From positions 248,001 to 312,000 of the forward strand of contig CAVRDP010000034.1 of the NCBI GenBank assembly GCA_963719885.1: a stretch of 64,000 bases of DNA, read 5' to 3'. The notes below the pieces were generated by a model. The model was not told the origin of the DNA, searched no databases, and saw only the letters and a program-made list of their open reading frames with translations. Position numbers and translations under genes: made by a program. The stretch comes from JANXQG01 sp963719885. Lineage in GTDB: Bacteria > Planctomycetota > Planctomycetia > Pirellulales > Thermoguttaceae. Shown piece after piece: positions 34,910 through 43,919 of this stretch. Positions within the stretch are counted from its first letter, which is position 1, and the number at the start of each line of letters is the position of its first letter.

Positions 34910-36213
34910 CTATTGTTTAGCACCTTTCGACGTGTTGCACCTGGGGCAGAGCAACTGAGCGTTGTCCAGCGAAGTTTTGCCCCCGCGACTGTGCGCTCGC
35001 TTGTGGTCTACGTGGAAGTCGCCCCAACGCAACTTCGCGCGGCAGCGTTTGTTCTTGCAGTACTGTTCATCTTCGCTGTTCCAGAGCAACCGGCGTTGCT
35101 CGGCGCTGAATGTCCGCTGTTCGTCCTTTTTCTCAAAGAGTCCGGCAAAAACACCGTGCAGGATCTCCGCCCTGAGCTTCCGCTGGCTCAGAGCGTCTGT
35201 TCCCTGCTGTACCGACAAGAGGTATCGCGTGTACAGCATCTCGTCCGGCCGCTGCGCCCTTCATCTTCTTCTGGCGTTCCCGGACGTCGTCCACGCCATT
35301 CGAGAATTTTTGGAGGAGGGCCTGCGCGATCCGATTCCGTTTCGTGTCACCAAGGATGAGCTTCTGTTGCTGGAGATCGAAGACGACCATGAAAAGACTA
35401 TAGAACTCGCTGAGGTTGTGGAATCGCGTGGCATAGAGGTTGGGGGAACATTTTGCGGACCTGGTTCATCGTGCTCGTGAATTCCCGCACGAGTCGCTTG
35501 ATGGTGTTGCCATTCACGCCCTCGCCGTCGATAGCCCGGTCCACGGCAGCCTTTTTGTTGATCAACCCCCCGTTCGCCAGCGACGCCAGCAATTCGCTCA
35601 CCAGTTCAACGTCTTTCATGCGGATCACCTGGGCCGGCGAGACGACATTCGCCTCCTCGAAATACCGCCGGAACTTGTTTGCGAGTTTCTGCGCCTGCCG
35701 CATGAACTCCTTCTTGTAGAACTTGGCATTGCGGACTTCAGCGCGGGTCAAGGCGGTGCCTGTCGAGTTAATGCGCACGAATAACTCAACGATGTCCGAA
35801 AGTTCACCGCGTACCTCCACTACCTGCATCCGATAGCATCGGAACGTCGCCGCCTTGCCGGCCTTGTTGATGGCTCTCCAATCCAGCCATCTCTCCTCGT
35901 CCTCTTCCGCGAAGCGATACTTCACAGCCAGATCCTCGCGCCGAACGCCACTGACCTTGGCGAATTTGAAGATTGTCTCCAGCCGCTGCTTGCCGTCCAG
36001 GACGTGGTAAGTGCCGGCATCGTCAAGATACAGGAAGACCGAGGGAACCGGGTAGCCATCGAGGATCGTCTGGATGAAGCGCCGCCGATGCAGGGGCTTC
36101 CACACGCTGTCGCGCTGGAATGACGGATTTAGATTCAACTGCCGGTTCTCCTGCAAATTGATCAAGTCCGTGACTGTCTTGTCCGTAAGATGGAACGTCA
36201 GTGGTTCGCTCAT
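34910..36213 (-). pseudogene. DUF262-HNH (GmrSD-like) restriction protein, two frameshifts
   Basis: The N-terminal frame (35398-36213) is a DUF262 domain with NPSFQRDSVWK and the ParB-like DGKQRLETI motif. The middle part (FDLQQQKLILGDTKRN...RERQKKMK) lies in a second frame and the C-terminus (34910-35239) in a third. That end carries an HNH nuclease (CKNKRCRAKL...VDHKRAHSRGGKTSLDN, then CPRCN). Together they form a protein of about 430 aa. DUF262-HNH proteins are related to GmrSD, which cuts modified phage DNA. The shifts are near 35400 and 35265. It could be a decayed defence gene or a functional one with sequence errors. Confidence 0.72.
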
Positions 36214-36329
36214 GTTGTCACCTTATACGCTGAACCAGGGGTCGCTGGGTGGAACTTGTCTCTAGCTTGAGCATAAATCACGGAGGGTAGCGAGGCAAGC
36301 GCTCTTGAGCGAGGATAGAATGACGCCTT

Positions 36330-36642
36330 GCCGGCCTCGTTCGCCTCTCTGCACCGATTGTTTGCCTCTTTGCACCGGTCGTTTCCCTCTCTGCGCCGAT
36401 CGTTTGCCCCTTTGCACCGGTCGTTTGCCTCTCTGCCACGGCGGTTTGCTTCTCTGCCACGGCCGTTTGCTTCTTTCATTCGGCCAATGCGAGGAATTGC
36501 TTGGTCAAGGAGGAACATTGCTTGGCCAAGGGGCACAATGGCTTGGGCAGGGCAGGCATCCGCTTAGGCAGGCAGCAGACTGCCTTGGCCGAGGAAAGGG
36601 ACGGCTTGGCCAAGGAGGACAATTGCTTTGTCAACTCCGGCA
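36330..36642. repeat. 21-bp tandem repeats (heptad-coding) with in-frame stop
   Basis: Two blocks of about seven 21-bp units (36330-36480 and 36496-36642) differ in sequence but share the period. On the minus strand one frame runs through both as seven-residue repeats (AVAEKQT, AVAERQT, TGAKGQT and, in the other block, LPKPLCP, LAKQCSS), interrupted by a single TGA at 36476-36478. An ORF from 36799 enters the first block (MASEASKSTMTGDFVARIFK). Frames on the plus strand are also open, so the coding strand is not certain. Confidence 0.65.
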
Positions 36643-36799
36643 GCGGCGTTTCGAAGCGGGCCAAGCCGCGCGGCGTGACCGCCTGCCAGATTTTCGCCGC
36701 CGCCTCGCCCACGCGGATCACCGACCCCACGCTCTTGCCCTTGAAAATCCTCGCCACGAAATCGCCGGTCATCGTGCTCTTCGACGCCTCCGAGGCCAA
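36476..36799 (-). CDS. Possible heptad-repeat protein, truncated by TGA
   Basis: 107 aa. The N-terminal 60 residues (MTGDFVARIFKGKSVGSVIR...) could form a small helical domain, followed by heptads such as LPKPLCPLAKQCSSLTKQ. The frame continues in register after the TGA for about 60 more residues of heptads, so the gene may originally have been longer. No ribosome site is clear and the opposite strand is also open (36501-37037). It is therefore only a candidate gene, with no function to propose. Confidence 0.35.
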   Translation of the reverse strand: MASEASKSTMTGDFVARIFKGKSVGSVIRVGEAAAKIWQAVTPRGLARFETPLPELTKQLSSLAKPSLSSAKAVCCLPKRMPALPKPLCPLAKQCSSLTKQFLALAE

Positions 36800-37352
36800 C
36801 CTGCCGGCCTACTTCGCCGCGCGGTGGGGCGTGCAAACGGGCGGCGTCTCGTGGCTGGTCGCCGATCGTGAGCTTTACGGTTCCGATCGGCGGCTGAGCG
36901 GTGCCCCGCTTGCCGAAAAACGCCCGCTGCAACGCCCGGCTGACAGCCTCAGAGCGGCATCAGGCCGATACTTTTTCTACAGCAAGACTTTCCTGGTCGG
37001 CGGAACTCAAGACCCAGCAAGGAGTTGGTCGTGCTAGCATGAAACACGCGGCAGTGACACTCGGAAAGCATGGCCATGAAAGTCACGAATTCCGCGGGAT
37101 TTGAGCACAGCACGGCCAACCTCGTTGAAACCAAATCTCGCCAGTTTGCGTGCTAGCACGGTTAACGGCAAAAGTGGCAAACACTTACGTCGATTGCCGA
37201 AGTTTTGCTGTAGAACTTTCCACTTTGGCGTGAGAAGTGGCAAGTACCGGCCTCACCCTGACCGTCGCCGCCTGAAGGCCCGCGAAGCGGCCGGTCGGGA
37301 AGCCCGCGCGGAAAGCGGCTCATTTCTGGCCCTCGCGGCGGAGTTCTTCGAG
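36800..37352. other. Stretch with no supported gene
   Basis: Open frames on both strands continue from the repeat tract but lose any regular pattern. Around 37040-37250 the sequence has no codon bias I can recognise. It lies downstream of the convergent-side end of the STAND gene. Confidence 0.4.
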
Positions 37353-39824
37353 CTAGGTGGCGAGTTTCTCCGCATCGGGGTGCCCCAGTTCCCGCTTGTA
37401 GTCCACGTTAACCTGCATCAGGGCGAGGCCCCGCTCCCGCTCGCCTTGCTCGATCAGCTTGAGGCCCAGGTTCCAGGAGGCGTAGCCCTCCGTGCGGCGG
37501 TCGCCGATCTCGCGCAAGATCAGCAGGGCCTGCTCGTAGAACTCGATCGCCTTGCGCGGCTCGCCAAAGCCGGCGTAGGCGACGCCCAGGTTGACCAGGA
37601 CGTTGCCTTCGCCGCGGCGGTCGCCGATCTCGCGGGCGATGACCAGGGCCTGCTTCTGGAACTCGATCGCCTTGCGGGGCTCGCCCAAAGAGTAGTGGGC
37701 GTTGCCCAGGTTGCCCAGGGCGAGGCCCTCGCAGCGGCGGTCGCCGATCACGCGGACGACGGCCAACTGCCGCTCGTAGAACTCGATCGCCTTGTGGGGC
37801 TCGCCCAAGTCGGCGTAGGCAAGGCCGAGGTTGCCCAGGGCGTTGCCTTCGCCGCGGCGGTCGCCGATGTCGCGGACGATGGCCAACTGCTGCTCGTAGA
37901 ACTCGATCGCCCTGCGGGGCTCGCCCAAAGAGTAGTAGGCGTTGCCCAGGTTGCCGAGGGCGTTGCCCTCGCCGCGGCGGTCGCCGATCTCGCGGGCGAT
38001 GACCAACTGCTGCTGGTAGAACTCGATCGCCTTGCGGGGCTCGCCCAAGTTCCTATAGGCGATGCCCAGGTTGCCCAGGTGCGCGCCTTCGGCCTCGCGG
38101 TCCTTGAGGCGGCGGGAGGCGGCCACCGCGGCCAGGAGCCACTCGATCCGCTGGCGGGGATGGAGGCGGAGGTCGAGCACGTAGAGGCCAGCGTTGGGGT
38201 AGTCCTTGGCCAGCCGGGCGGCGGCGGCGCTCGTCTCGGCGTGGGCGGCGGACCACGCCTGCCCCGCCTCGATGTTGGCGCGCTCGCGGTCGAAAAGCCC
38301 CAGCCCGGCGGCGATGTTTTCGTTGCCCTTGAGGAAAAGCTCATCGGCCGCGTTGAGGAGGCCAAAAAAATGTGCGGCGTGGCGCTCCTCGGCGGGCAGT
38401 CGCTCGCCGCCGTGGGCCGGGTCGTCGAGGCGGGCGGCGGCGAACAGCCGCGTGAGGTCGTGCAGGCGGTAGCGGCCCTCCTGCTGGCTGAATTCGACGA
38501 GGCTGTGGCGGAGGAGCGTGTCGAGCTGCGCATTGCCCTCGTCGCCGCAGATCGCCGCTGCCGCCGGGGCGTCGAAATCGGCGGGAAAAACGGCCGACTC
38601 GGAAAACACCCGCTGGGCCGCGGCCGGAAGCTGCCCGTAGGAGAGGCCCATCGACGCCTCGACGCCGATCTCGACCCCCTCCGCGCCGATCGTTTTGAGG
38701 CGGCCCGCTTCGACCGACAGGTCGCGAAGATAGTCGGCCGGGTCGATGTCGCAGCGGACCTCAAGCAAACCGGCCGCCGCGCGGAGGGCCAGCGGCAGCC
38801 GCCCGCATTTTTGGGCGATCGCCGCCGCCTGCCGGCCGATCCGCGGGCAGATTTTTTGCAGCAGTTGAACGGCCTCCGGCTCGGAAGGGCAATCGAGGTC
38901 GATCGCCGTGAAGCCCGGAAGCGTGAAGCGGGTCCGCGAGGTGACCAGCAGCAGGCAGCCGGGGGGCGGCAGCAGCGGCCGGACCTGCGCGGCGTCGCTG
39001 GCGTTGTCGGCCAGGACCAGCACCTTCTTATCGTGCAGGAGCGTGAGGTAGATCGCCTGCAACTGCCCGGCGTCCTCGGGGAGCCTGGCGTCGGGCTCGA
39101 ACCGGCAAATGACGGCGGCCAGGGCCTCAGCCGCCGAGAGGGGTTCGGAATCGGTGCCGCGGAGCGCGACGAGGATCTGGCCGTCGGGGAAGCGGCCGTC
39201 GAGTCGTTGCGCGGCGGCCAGGGCCAGCTCCGTCTTGCCCACGCCTCCCTGCCCCCTCATGCCGGAGATCGTCGCGCCCCGCTGGGCCGCCGCCACGATT
39301 TCTGCCAGCTCCTCGCTGCGGCCGGTAAAATCGGCCACCGGGGCGCGGAGGGTGTGGGGGGCGGCGGCGGGGGCGATGAAAGGATAGTGGCGGCGGAAGA
39401 CGGCAGAGTGCTTGCCGTAGAGCGCCAGGACGTCTTCCCAGAACAGAACCTCGACCCTGAACGGCTTGCGTTTCCGCTCGTTCAGCCGACGAACGACGCC
39501 CTGAATCTTCACGTCGCGGGGGGCCGTGGTGGCGAGGATGAAGCGGGCCAGCTTGGGCCTAAAGGCCCGGGCTTTGGCGACCTCGCCGCGTAGCTCCGCT
39601 TCGGTGACGGCGGCGTTGAGGGCCGCATCGTGGCGTTTGCATTGGACGCCGTAGTAGCCCTCGCCATCCGGCTGGCCGTAGACATCGACGCCGCACTGGG
39701 GCTGGCCCGTGCGGCCGTGCATCTGGACCGATGCGCCCCATTCCGCCTGGTAGAGGTCGTAGAGATGCCGCTCAAAAGCCTGCCAGTCGGCCGGCGGCGG
39801 CACTTGCATGTCCGATGGTTGCAT
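37353..39824 (-). CDS. Mrr-like nuclease/NB-ARC/TPR STAND protein (candidate antiphage)
   Basis: 823 aa. Residues 10-150 form an Mrr/PD-(D/E)xK-type nuclease with Asp47 (GVDVYG) and QxK (VQCK, 61-63), the variant seen in Mrr-like enzymes. An NB-ARC module follows: Walker A GQGGVGKT (191-198), Walker B KVLVLADNASD, a TSR sensor motif and the GLPL-like CGRLPLAL. From about residue 575 to 795 there are five to six near-identical 40-residue TPRs (AIEFYEQQLAIVRDIGDRRG). The layout effector-NTPase-repeat is that of STAND defence proteins (Avs-like and others), in which the repeats bind a phage protein and the nuclease is released or assembled. The antisense 830-aa open frame is a GC-rich shadow. 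No phage evidence exists here. Confidence 0.85.
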   Translation of the reverse strand: MQPSDMQVPPPADWQAFERHLYDLYQAEWGASVQMHGRTGQPQCGVDVYGQPDGEGYYGVQCKRHDAALNAAVTEAELRGEVAKARAFRPKLARFILATTAPRDVKIQGVVRRLNERKRKPFRVEVLFWEDVLALYGKHSAVFRRHYPFIAPAAAPHTLRAPVADFTGRSEELAEIVAAAQRGATISGMRGQGGVGKTELALAAAQRLDGRFPDGQILVALRGTDSEPLSAAEALAAVICRFEPDARLPEDAGQLQAIYLTLLHDKKVLVLADNASDAAQVRPLLPPPGCLLLVTSRTRFTLPGFTAIDLDCPSEPEAVQLLQKICPRIGRQAAAIAQKCGRLPLALRAAAGLLEVRCDIDPADYLRDLSVEAGRLKTIGAEGVEIGVEASMGLSYGQLPAAAQRVFSESAVFPADFDAPAAAAICGDEGNAQLDTLLRHSLVEFSQQEGRYRLHDLTRLFAAARLDDPAHGGERLPAEERHAAHFFGLLNAADELFLKGNENIAAGLGLFDRERANIEAGQAWSAAHAETSAAAARLAKDYPNAGLYVLDLRLHPRQRIEWLLAAVAASRRLKDREAEGAHLGNLGIAYRNLGEPRKAIEFYQQQLVIAREIGDRRGEGNALGNLGNAYYSLGEPRRAIEFYEQQLAIVRDIGDRRGEGNALGNLGLAYADLGEPHKAIEFYERQLAVVRVIGDRRCEGLALGNLGNAHYSLGEPRKAIEFQKQALVIAREIGDRRGEGNVLVNLGVAYAGFGEPRKAIEFYEQALLILREIGDRRTEGYASWNLGLKLIEQGERERGLALMQVNVDYKRELGHPDAEKLAT
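37500..38099 (-). repeat. 120-bp near-identical TPR-coding repeats
   Basis: Five consecutive 120-bp units with fewer than about ten differences each encode the TPRs of the STAND protein. Such uniformity indicates recent expansion or gene conversion, as seen in sensor repeats under diversifying selection. Confidence 0.88.
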
Positions 39825-39955
39825 TGTAAGGGCCTCCCGATGCGCGACGGTCGTGATTGTAGCATGGGGCCGCGGGGGATGCCAAGGGGATGCAGGGGGC
39901 TCGCAACGCGCATGCAGCTAGCGGGCACATCGGGCTTGCGGAGTTCCGGGAGGGA

Positions 39956-40000
39956 GGGGACATCATACGTAATTCTACTCCAATTCCGTATGCTGTCCCC
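39956..40000. repeat. GGGGACA...TGTCCCC hairpin upstream of STAND gene
   Basis: GGGGACATCATACG and CGTATGCTGTCCCC are arms with one mismatch around an AT-rich loop. The hairpin is flanked on the right by four CCGGAACTC units and on the left by GAGTTCCGGG, giving an outer pairing. It lies in the gap between the STAND gene and the nucleotidyltransferase gene, 132 nt upstream of the STAND start. Confidence 0.8.
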
Positions 40001-40052
40001 GGAACTCGGCCCGGAACTCCGGAACTCAACTCCCCCGGAACTCCGTCCGAAG

Positions 40053-40742
40053 CTATTGTTCGGGCTGAATGGCTCTGGCCCTCGCAATCAGGCGATCGTA
40101 TTCGTCTCGCATCGCGGACGAAATGCCGAAGTCCGCGAGGTCTTGATAACCGTACTTGATCAATACATTGATGATGTCAACCTTATCTTGGTCGGCACCG
40201 ATCAAGTCGGTCATGGCCCTGCCGAGCTTTGTGGCAATCAAGCCGGCAGGCGTGACGATCGGCATGTCTTCGCCGCAGACGCGCTGCCGGTTGGCCGTAG
40301 CCAGCGCATGCCGCGCCACCTGCTTCGGCGTTCGCCAAAAGCCGGCCTCTGTATCCAGCAAATCAATTTCGCCGCCCGAACGATGTTTGAGTTTGTTTCC
40401 TTCGGCTTGAAAGAATTCGTTGCTGCGCAAGAGCAGGGAAAGGGCCGTGCTGCGGTCGGCGACCAAGATGTCGACGTCGACGGTTGTCCGCGGCTTGACT
40501 AATTTGGCGACTGCCGTCCCCCCACAGATCGCCCATTGCCTTCCGGCGAGGATTTTCGCGGCCGAGACGGCAGCCAAGGAAAGCGGCGGCAAGTCGAATG
40601 ATTCAAGCATGGAGTCGCACAAATAGAAGGATTCTTCCAGGGTCAAGTCGCGCTCGTCTTTATGCCAGGCGTTGTAAGAAATCTCCGCCAGACGAGAATC
40701 GCTGGCAAGTTCCGCTTCTTTCCAAAGCTTGTTCAGTCGCAT
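40053..40742 (-). CDS. Nucleotidyltransferase-fold protein (AbiEii-like)
   Basis: 229 aa. The fold is indicated by WAICGGTAVAKLVKPRTTVD followed by VDILV, the GG...DVD pattern. A later EIDLLDTEAGFWRTP and a helical C-terminus with TPAGLIATKLGRAM follow, as in AbiEii/AbiGii-type proteins that are the toxin part of type IV toxin-antitoxin systems. No antitoxin gene (AbiEi-like winged helix) is seen on either side. It is the third nucleotidyltransferase-fold gene in this window. Confidence 0.8.
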   Translation of the reverse strand: MRLNKLWKEAELASDSRLAEISYNAWHKDERDLTLEESFYLCDSMLESFDLPPLSLAAVSAAKILAGRQWAICGGTAVAKLVKPRTTVDVDILVADRSTALSLLLRSNEFFQAEGNKLKHRSGGEIDLLDTEAGFWRTPKQVARHALATANRQRVCGEDMPIVTPAGLIATKLGRAMTDLIGADQDKVDIINVLIKYGYQDLADFGISSAMRDEYDRLIARARAIQPEQ

Positions 40743-41035
40743 AATTGCTTCAGCGCCGGGCTATAGCCGGCCAACGGGCGCGTTACTGAAAGGAGATTTG
40801 ATTTCCGATCGCGCTGAGTGATTATACCAGAAATCGGGGGAGGCGTTACGGATTTCTCTGTTTCTTGAGGGAAGAAAAGCTTTCCTAGGGAAAGGCCAGG
40901 ATGGCGGTTGAGCGCGTACGTCGAGCGCAACCGCACGAAGCCAGCGAAGCCACGACCGGTTGTCCGCGCCAGAAAACCGAGAATGCCGCGGCCAAGAGCC
41001 GGCGGTTCGGTGGAAGGCTTGATTCTTGGTCGATT
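40743..41035. other. Gap with small palindrome
   Basis: No gene was seen. An imperfect palindrome (GCGGTTGAGCG ... CGAGCGCAACCGC) lies at 40903-40934, and a promoter for the following plus-strand gene may lie around 40800-40900. Confidence 0.4.
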
Positions 41036-41974
41036 ATGGCCGAAAATGAACCTATGGTCATTCGTGGTCGGATTCAAAACGGTGTGGTCGTGTTTGACGC
41101 CGATTCTTCAGTGCCGGAAGGCACCGAGGTTACGGTCGTAGTGCCCGCTGCGCCCGACGGGGCTGGCCAGCCGACCTTGGATGCCGAGCGACTTCAACTT
41201 GCGGACGCTGGAATTCTCCATTTGTCGCCAATCGTGGCACAGCTCGTCGAACTCTGGAAGGGGCCGGAGTCCGACGACTACGGCCGCCTCCAACCCACAC
41301 AATACGCCTTCGACAAAGTGATCCAGCTCCTGGTTGATGCGGCGATCGTTACCTACCCTAACGGCCACCAGATTCCCGGCGGTTCGGTCTCCACGGATTC
41401 TGAGGGCGGTGTGCGAATCGAGTGGATACGTGACTCGGCACGCGTGCATTTAATCGTTCCTGCGACCGACCAAAAGGCAGCCTACGTCTATCATGAAGTC
41501 GGCAACGACTACGCTACCGAAGACGTGACGGCGGAGCGACTTTCCTATTGGCTGGCGCGGTCTCCTAGAGGCATTCATTCTCATCGGCCGCGGCACGAAA
41601 TGGCGACATTACCCTGTTCAGCAATTGTCTATCGTGCCATGGTGCGCAAGAGTTGGATCGACAGCACCGGTCGGGTTCTTTCGGCCGCATTCATGCGACG
41701 CCCCCCACCGAAGGATAAAGACGGACTTTCAGTTGACGTTAAATCAGCCATTTCATGCTACAAATCTCTTCGGGACTGCTACGGGGTTGTTTCTCTTCAC
41801 ACGGGCCGGTTGCGCGACCTGCGATTGGATGTGGTCCCGGACGAATCGACTCATGTGAACATCACGGGACTGCCGCGACCGGAGGAAGATCGGACCAGCG
41901 CGGAATATCTCGCAAGCGAACTGGCAAAACAGGCTCGTATCATGCCGCCCGTCGAGGATCTCAACTTGGAATAG
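41036..41974 (+). CDS. DUF104-like protein apparently fused to a second hypothetical protein
   Basis: 312 aa from ATG 41036. The first 30 residues (MVIRGRIQNGVVVFD...SVPEGTEVTV) match the AF2212/DUF104 type of short antitoxin-like domain. A middle domain ends with KAAYVYHEVGNDYATEDVTA. From residue 189 the sequence MATLPCSAIVYRAMVRKSWI starts what looks like an independent protein, with its own start-like Met and no link to the first part. In other genomes I would expect these as two adjacent genes (recollection, unchecked). The frame is open across the joint, so a stop has been lost or a small indel has fused them. Confidence 0.6.
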   Translation: MAENEPMVIRGRIQNGVVVFDADSSVPEGTEVTVVVPAAPDGAGQPTLDAERLQLADAGILHLSPIVAQLVELWKGPESDDYGRLQPTQYAFDKVIQLLVDAAIVTYPNGHQIPGGSVSTDSEGGVRIEWIRDSARVHLIVPATDQKAAYVYHEVGNDYATEDVTAERLSYWLARSPRGIHSHRPRHEMATLPCSAIVYRAMVRKSWIDSTGRVLSAAFMRRPPPKDKDGLSVDVKSAISCYKSLRDCYGVVSLHTGRLRDLRLDVVPDESTHVNITGLPRPEEDRTSAEYLASELAKQARIMPPVEDLNLE

Positions 41975-42141
41975 GTAGGTCCCCATCACGTACATCCCGG
42001 TGAGGGGCCGCGGGGCCTGACTTGGAATATGTGCTTTAGCTCGTTGCATGCCGCAAGCGGGGCGCAACCTGGAATAGGTACTTTCGCAAGCGCGGTTCCT
42101 GGCCTGCGCCTGCACCTCGTTTTCCCCTCGCCGAGCGCCGG

Positions 42142-42240
42142 TCAGGCCGGGGCGTACCGCGTTAGCCCGGGCACCCGGTCGAAATCGGCATCGTGGCTGG
42201 CCAGGTGCGTGAACCCGCGCTCATGCATGACGGCCACAAC
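42142..42240 (-). pseudogene. C-terminal fragment of a PIN-domain (VapC-like) protein
   Basis: The last 27 codons before the stop at 42142 read HERGFTHLASHDADFDRVPG and then LTRYAPA, the conserved end of PIN-domain toxins with the acidic pair in SHDADFD. Nothing upstream in any frame continues it; the sequence runs into the end of the ABC permease gene. It is a leftover of a toxin gene. Confidence 0.55.
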
Positions 42241-42245
42241 GAGCA

Positions 42246-43915
42246 CTAAGACCAAACCCGCCACCGCCGGTGAAACAGCCATAGCATCGTGCCCAGCAAG
42301 AACGCGTCGAGCAAGACGTAGAACGCCATGAACGCCGAGGCGGCGTCCTGCCACCAGAACCCCGCGCCGGGGCCTGATTCTGCACGTCACCTAATGTCAA
42401 GGGCAGACTGAATGCGGCCGCCATGGGGCTGGTGGCTGTGGACCATTGTAGCCACGTGAAGGGGCTGTTCCAACCAGTGGCAATCTGGCCGGAAACGAGC
42501 GATGCATGCATTGACGGCGAAAACTCCTGCGCAAAAATCCAGGCCGCAACGGGGGCCGCATACAGCAGCATGACCAGTATGTATGTCGTCATCATGCTCA
42601 CGGTCGTACGTGAGAAGATCACCGAGCAGAACATCGCCAGCGTGGTCGTCGTCAGCGCCGTCAGGGCCACGATAATCAGATAGCGAAGGATCGTCAGTGT
42701 GTCCCACCAGTACGTCCACGGCGGCAAGAGCCAGGCCAAGAATAGCGGCCAAATGATAAAAGCCGTCAGCACGCACGATACCCTCAGCCCGGAAATCAGC
42801 TTGCCGGTGAGGATGTGCCACGGCGAAACGGTCGTCGTGAGCAGCAATTCCAGCGTCTGCCGCTCGCGCTCGCTGGTCACGCTGCCGGCAGAAAAGACGG
42901 GGCCCACCAATACGTTGAACAAGACGATGTAGCAGGTGTACCACGGCGCCCACGTGGGCTTGATATACAGGCAGATGGCCATCAGCGGCAGGGCCAGCAA
43001 CATGCTCAACTGGATCACCAACCGCAGCATGAGCGTGCCCTGGCCGAACAGCTCGCTGCGCATCTCCTTGTCGAAAATCGGATTGACCCCGTCGGCCATG
43101 AGATCGCTGCGCTTGGCCGGGGCAAACAGCTTGTCGGGGAATTGGTCGCTGCGGATGACCATGCCCACGGCCATTTTCTGCTCAAAGTCGGGATCGACCA
43201 CATCCTTGGCCTCCGCGCCCACGTCGGGCGGGTGCAGCAGCCGCCGGCTGGTCGATGTCAGCAATGCCACGGACGCCGCCAGGCAGCCGATGGGCAGTAC
43301 GCCGCCGATCATCACCAGCCGCCCGGGACCGGCGGTCGCCGTATAGCACATTATTCCCACCAGGCAGAGCGGCAGGATCACCAGGTAGGAAACGACGAGG
43401 GCCGCAATGGTGCGCGTGAAGTAGCTGCTGGCCGCAATGCAGATCATGCCGAAGAGCGTGACCGAGGCCGCCATGCCGCCGTAGGTCGCCAGCACTTCAT
43501 AAGGCGATACGCCTCCCAGCGGCAGGCAGAGCATGACGATCGGCAGCGAACAGAAGACCAACACGGCCAGGTGGCACAGCGCCGCCAGCAGCTTGCCCAG
43601 CACCACGGCTCCGGGCCGCATCGGGCTGGCCAGCAGCATTTCATAGGTCTGCCGCTCCTTTTCGCCCGTGATCGCGCCGGCGGCGAAGCTCGGCACCATC
43701 AGCGCCAGCAGGGTATATTGGCCCAGGAAGAACAAATCGACCAGCCGCTTCCCTTCCTCGGACTGACCCACGTCCACTCGGGCCTGGCTGGGCCATGCCA
43801 CGTACACCACCAGGCCCAGCAGGGCGATGTAGGTCAGCAGCAGGACAAAGGCCCGCGTCATGCGGAGGTTGACCAGCAGCTCGCGCTGGAGAACGGGATT
43901 TTCGATCAAATACAT
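42246..43915 (-). CDS. ABC-2 type exporter permease, duplicated module, frameshifted near 42365
   Basis: About 556 aa. Two homologous halves each contain PSFAAGAITGEKERQTYEML and, in the second, VFSAGSVTSERERQTLELLL, the signature of ABC-2 permeases, with about twelve helices in all. The literal frame ends with an unnatural Arg/Ser-rich tail. In the next frame the helix reads FWWQDAASAFMAFYVLLDAF then LLGTMLWLFHRRWRVWS, with a stop at 42246-42248, so a single indel lies near 42365. It pairs with the ABC ATPase 4 nt upstream. Substrate is unknown; the neighbouring lipoprotein suggests an envelope process. Confidence 0.85.
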
Positions 43916-43919
43916 GGGA

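Noticed and set aside
37500..38099. CRISPR-like periodic repeats
   Set aside because: The 120-bp units have no unique spacers and translate as TPRs.
37101..39593. 830-aa open frame on the plus strand opposite the STAND gene
   Set aside because: It is a GC-rich shadow of a well-defined protein; its sequence is low in motifs and follows the TPR repeats in reverse.
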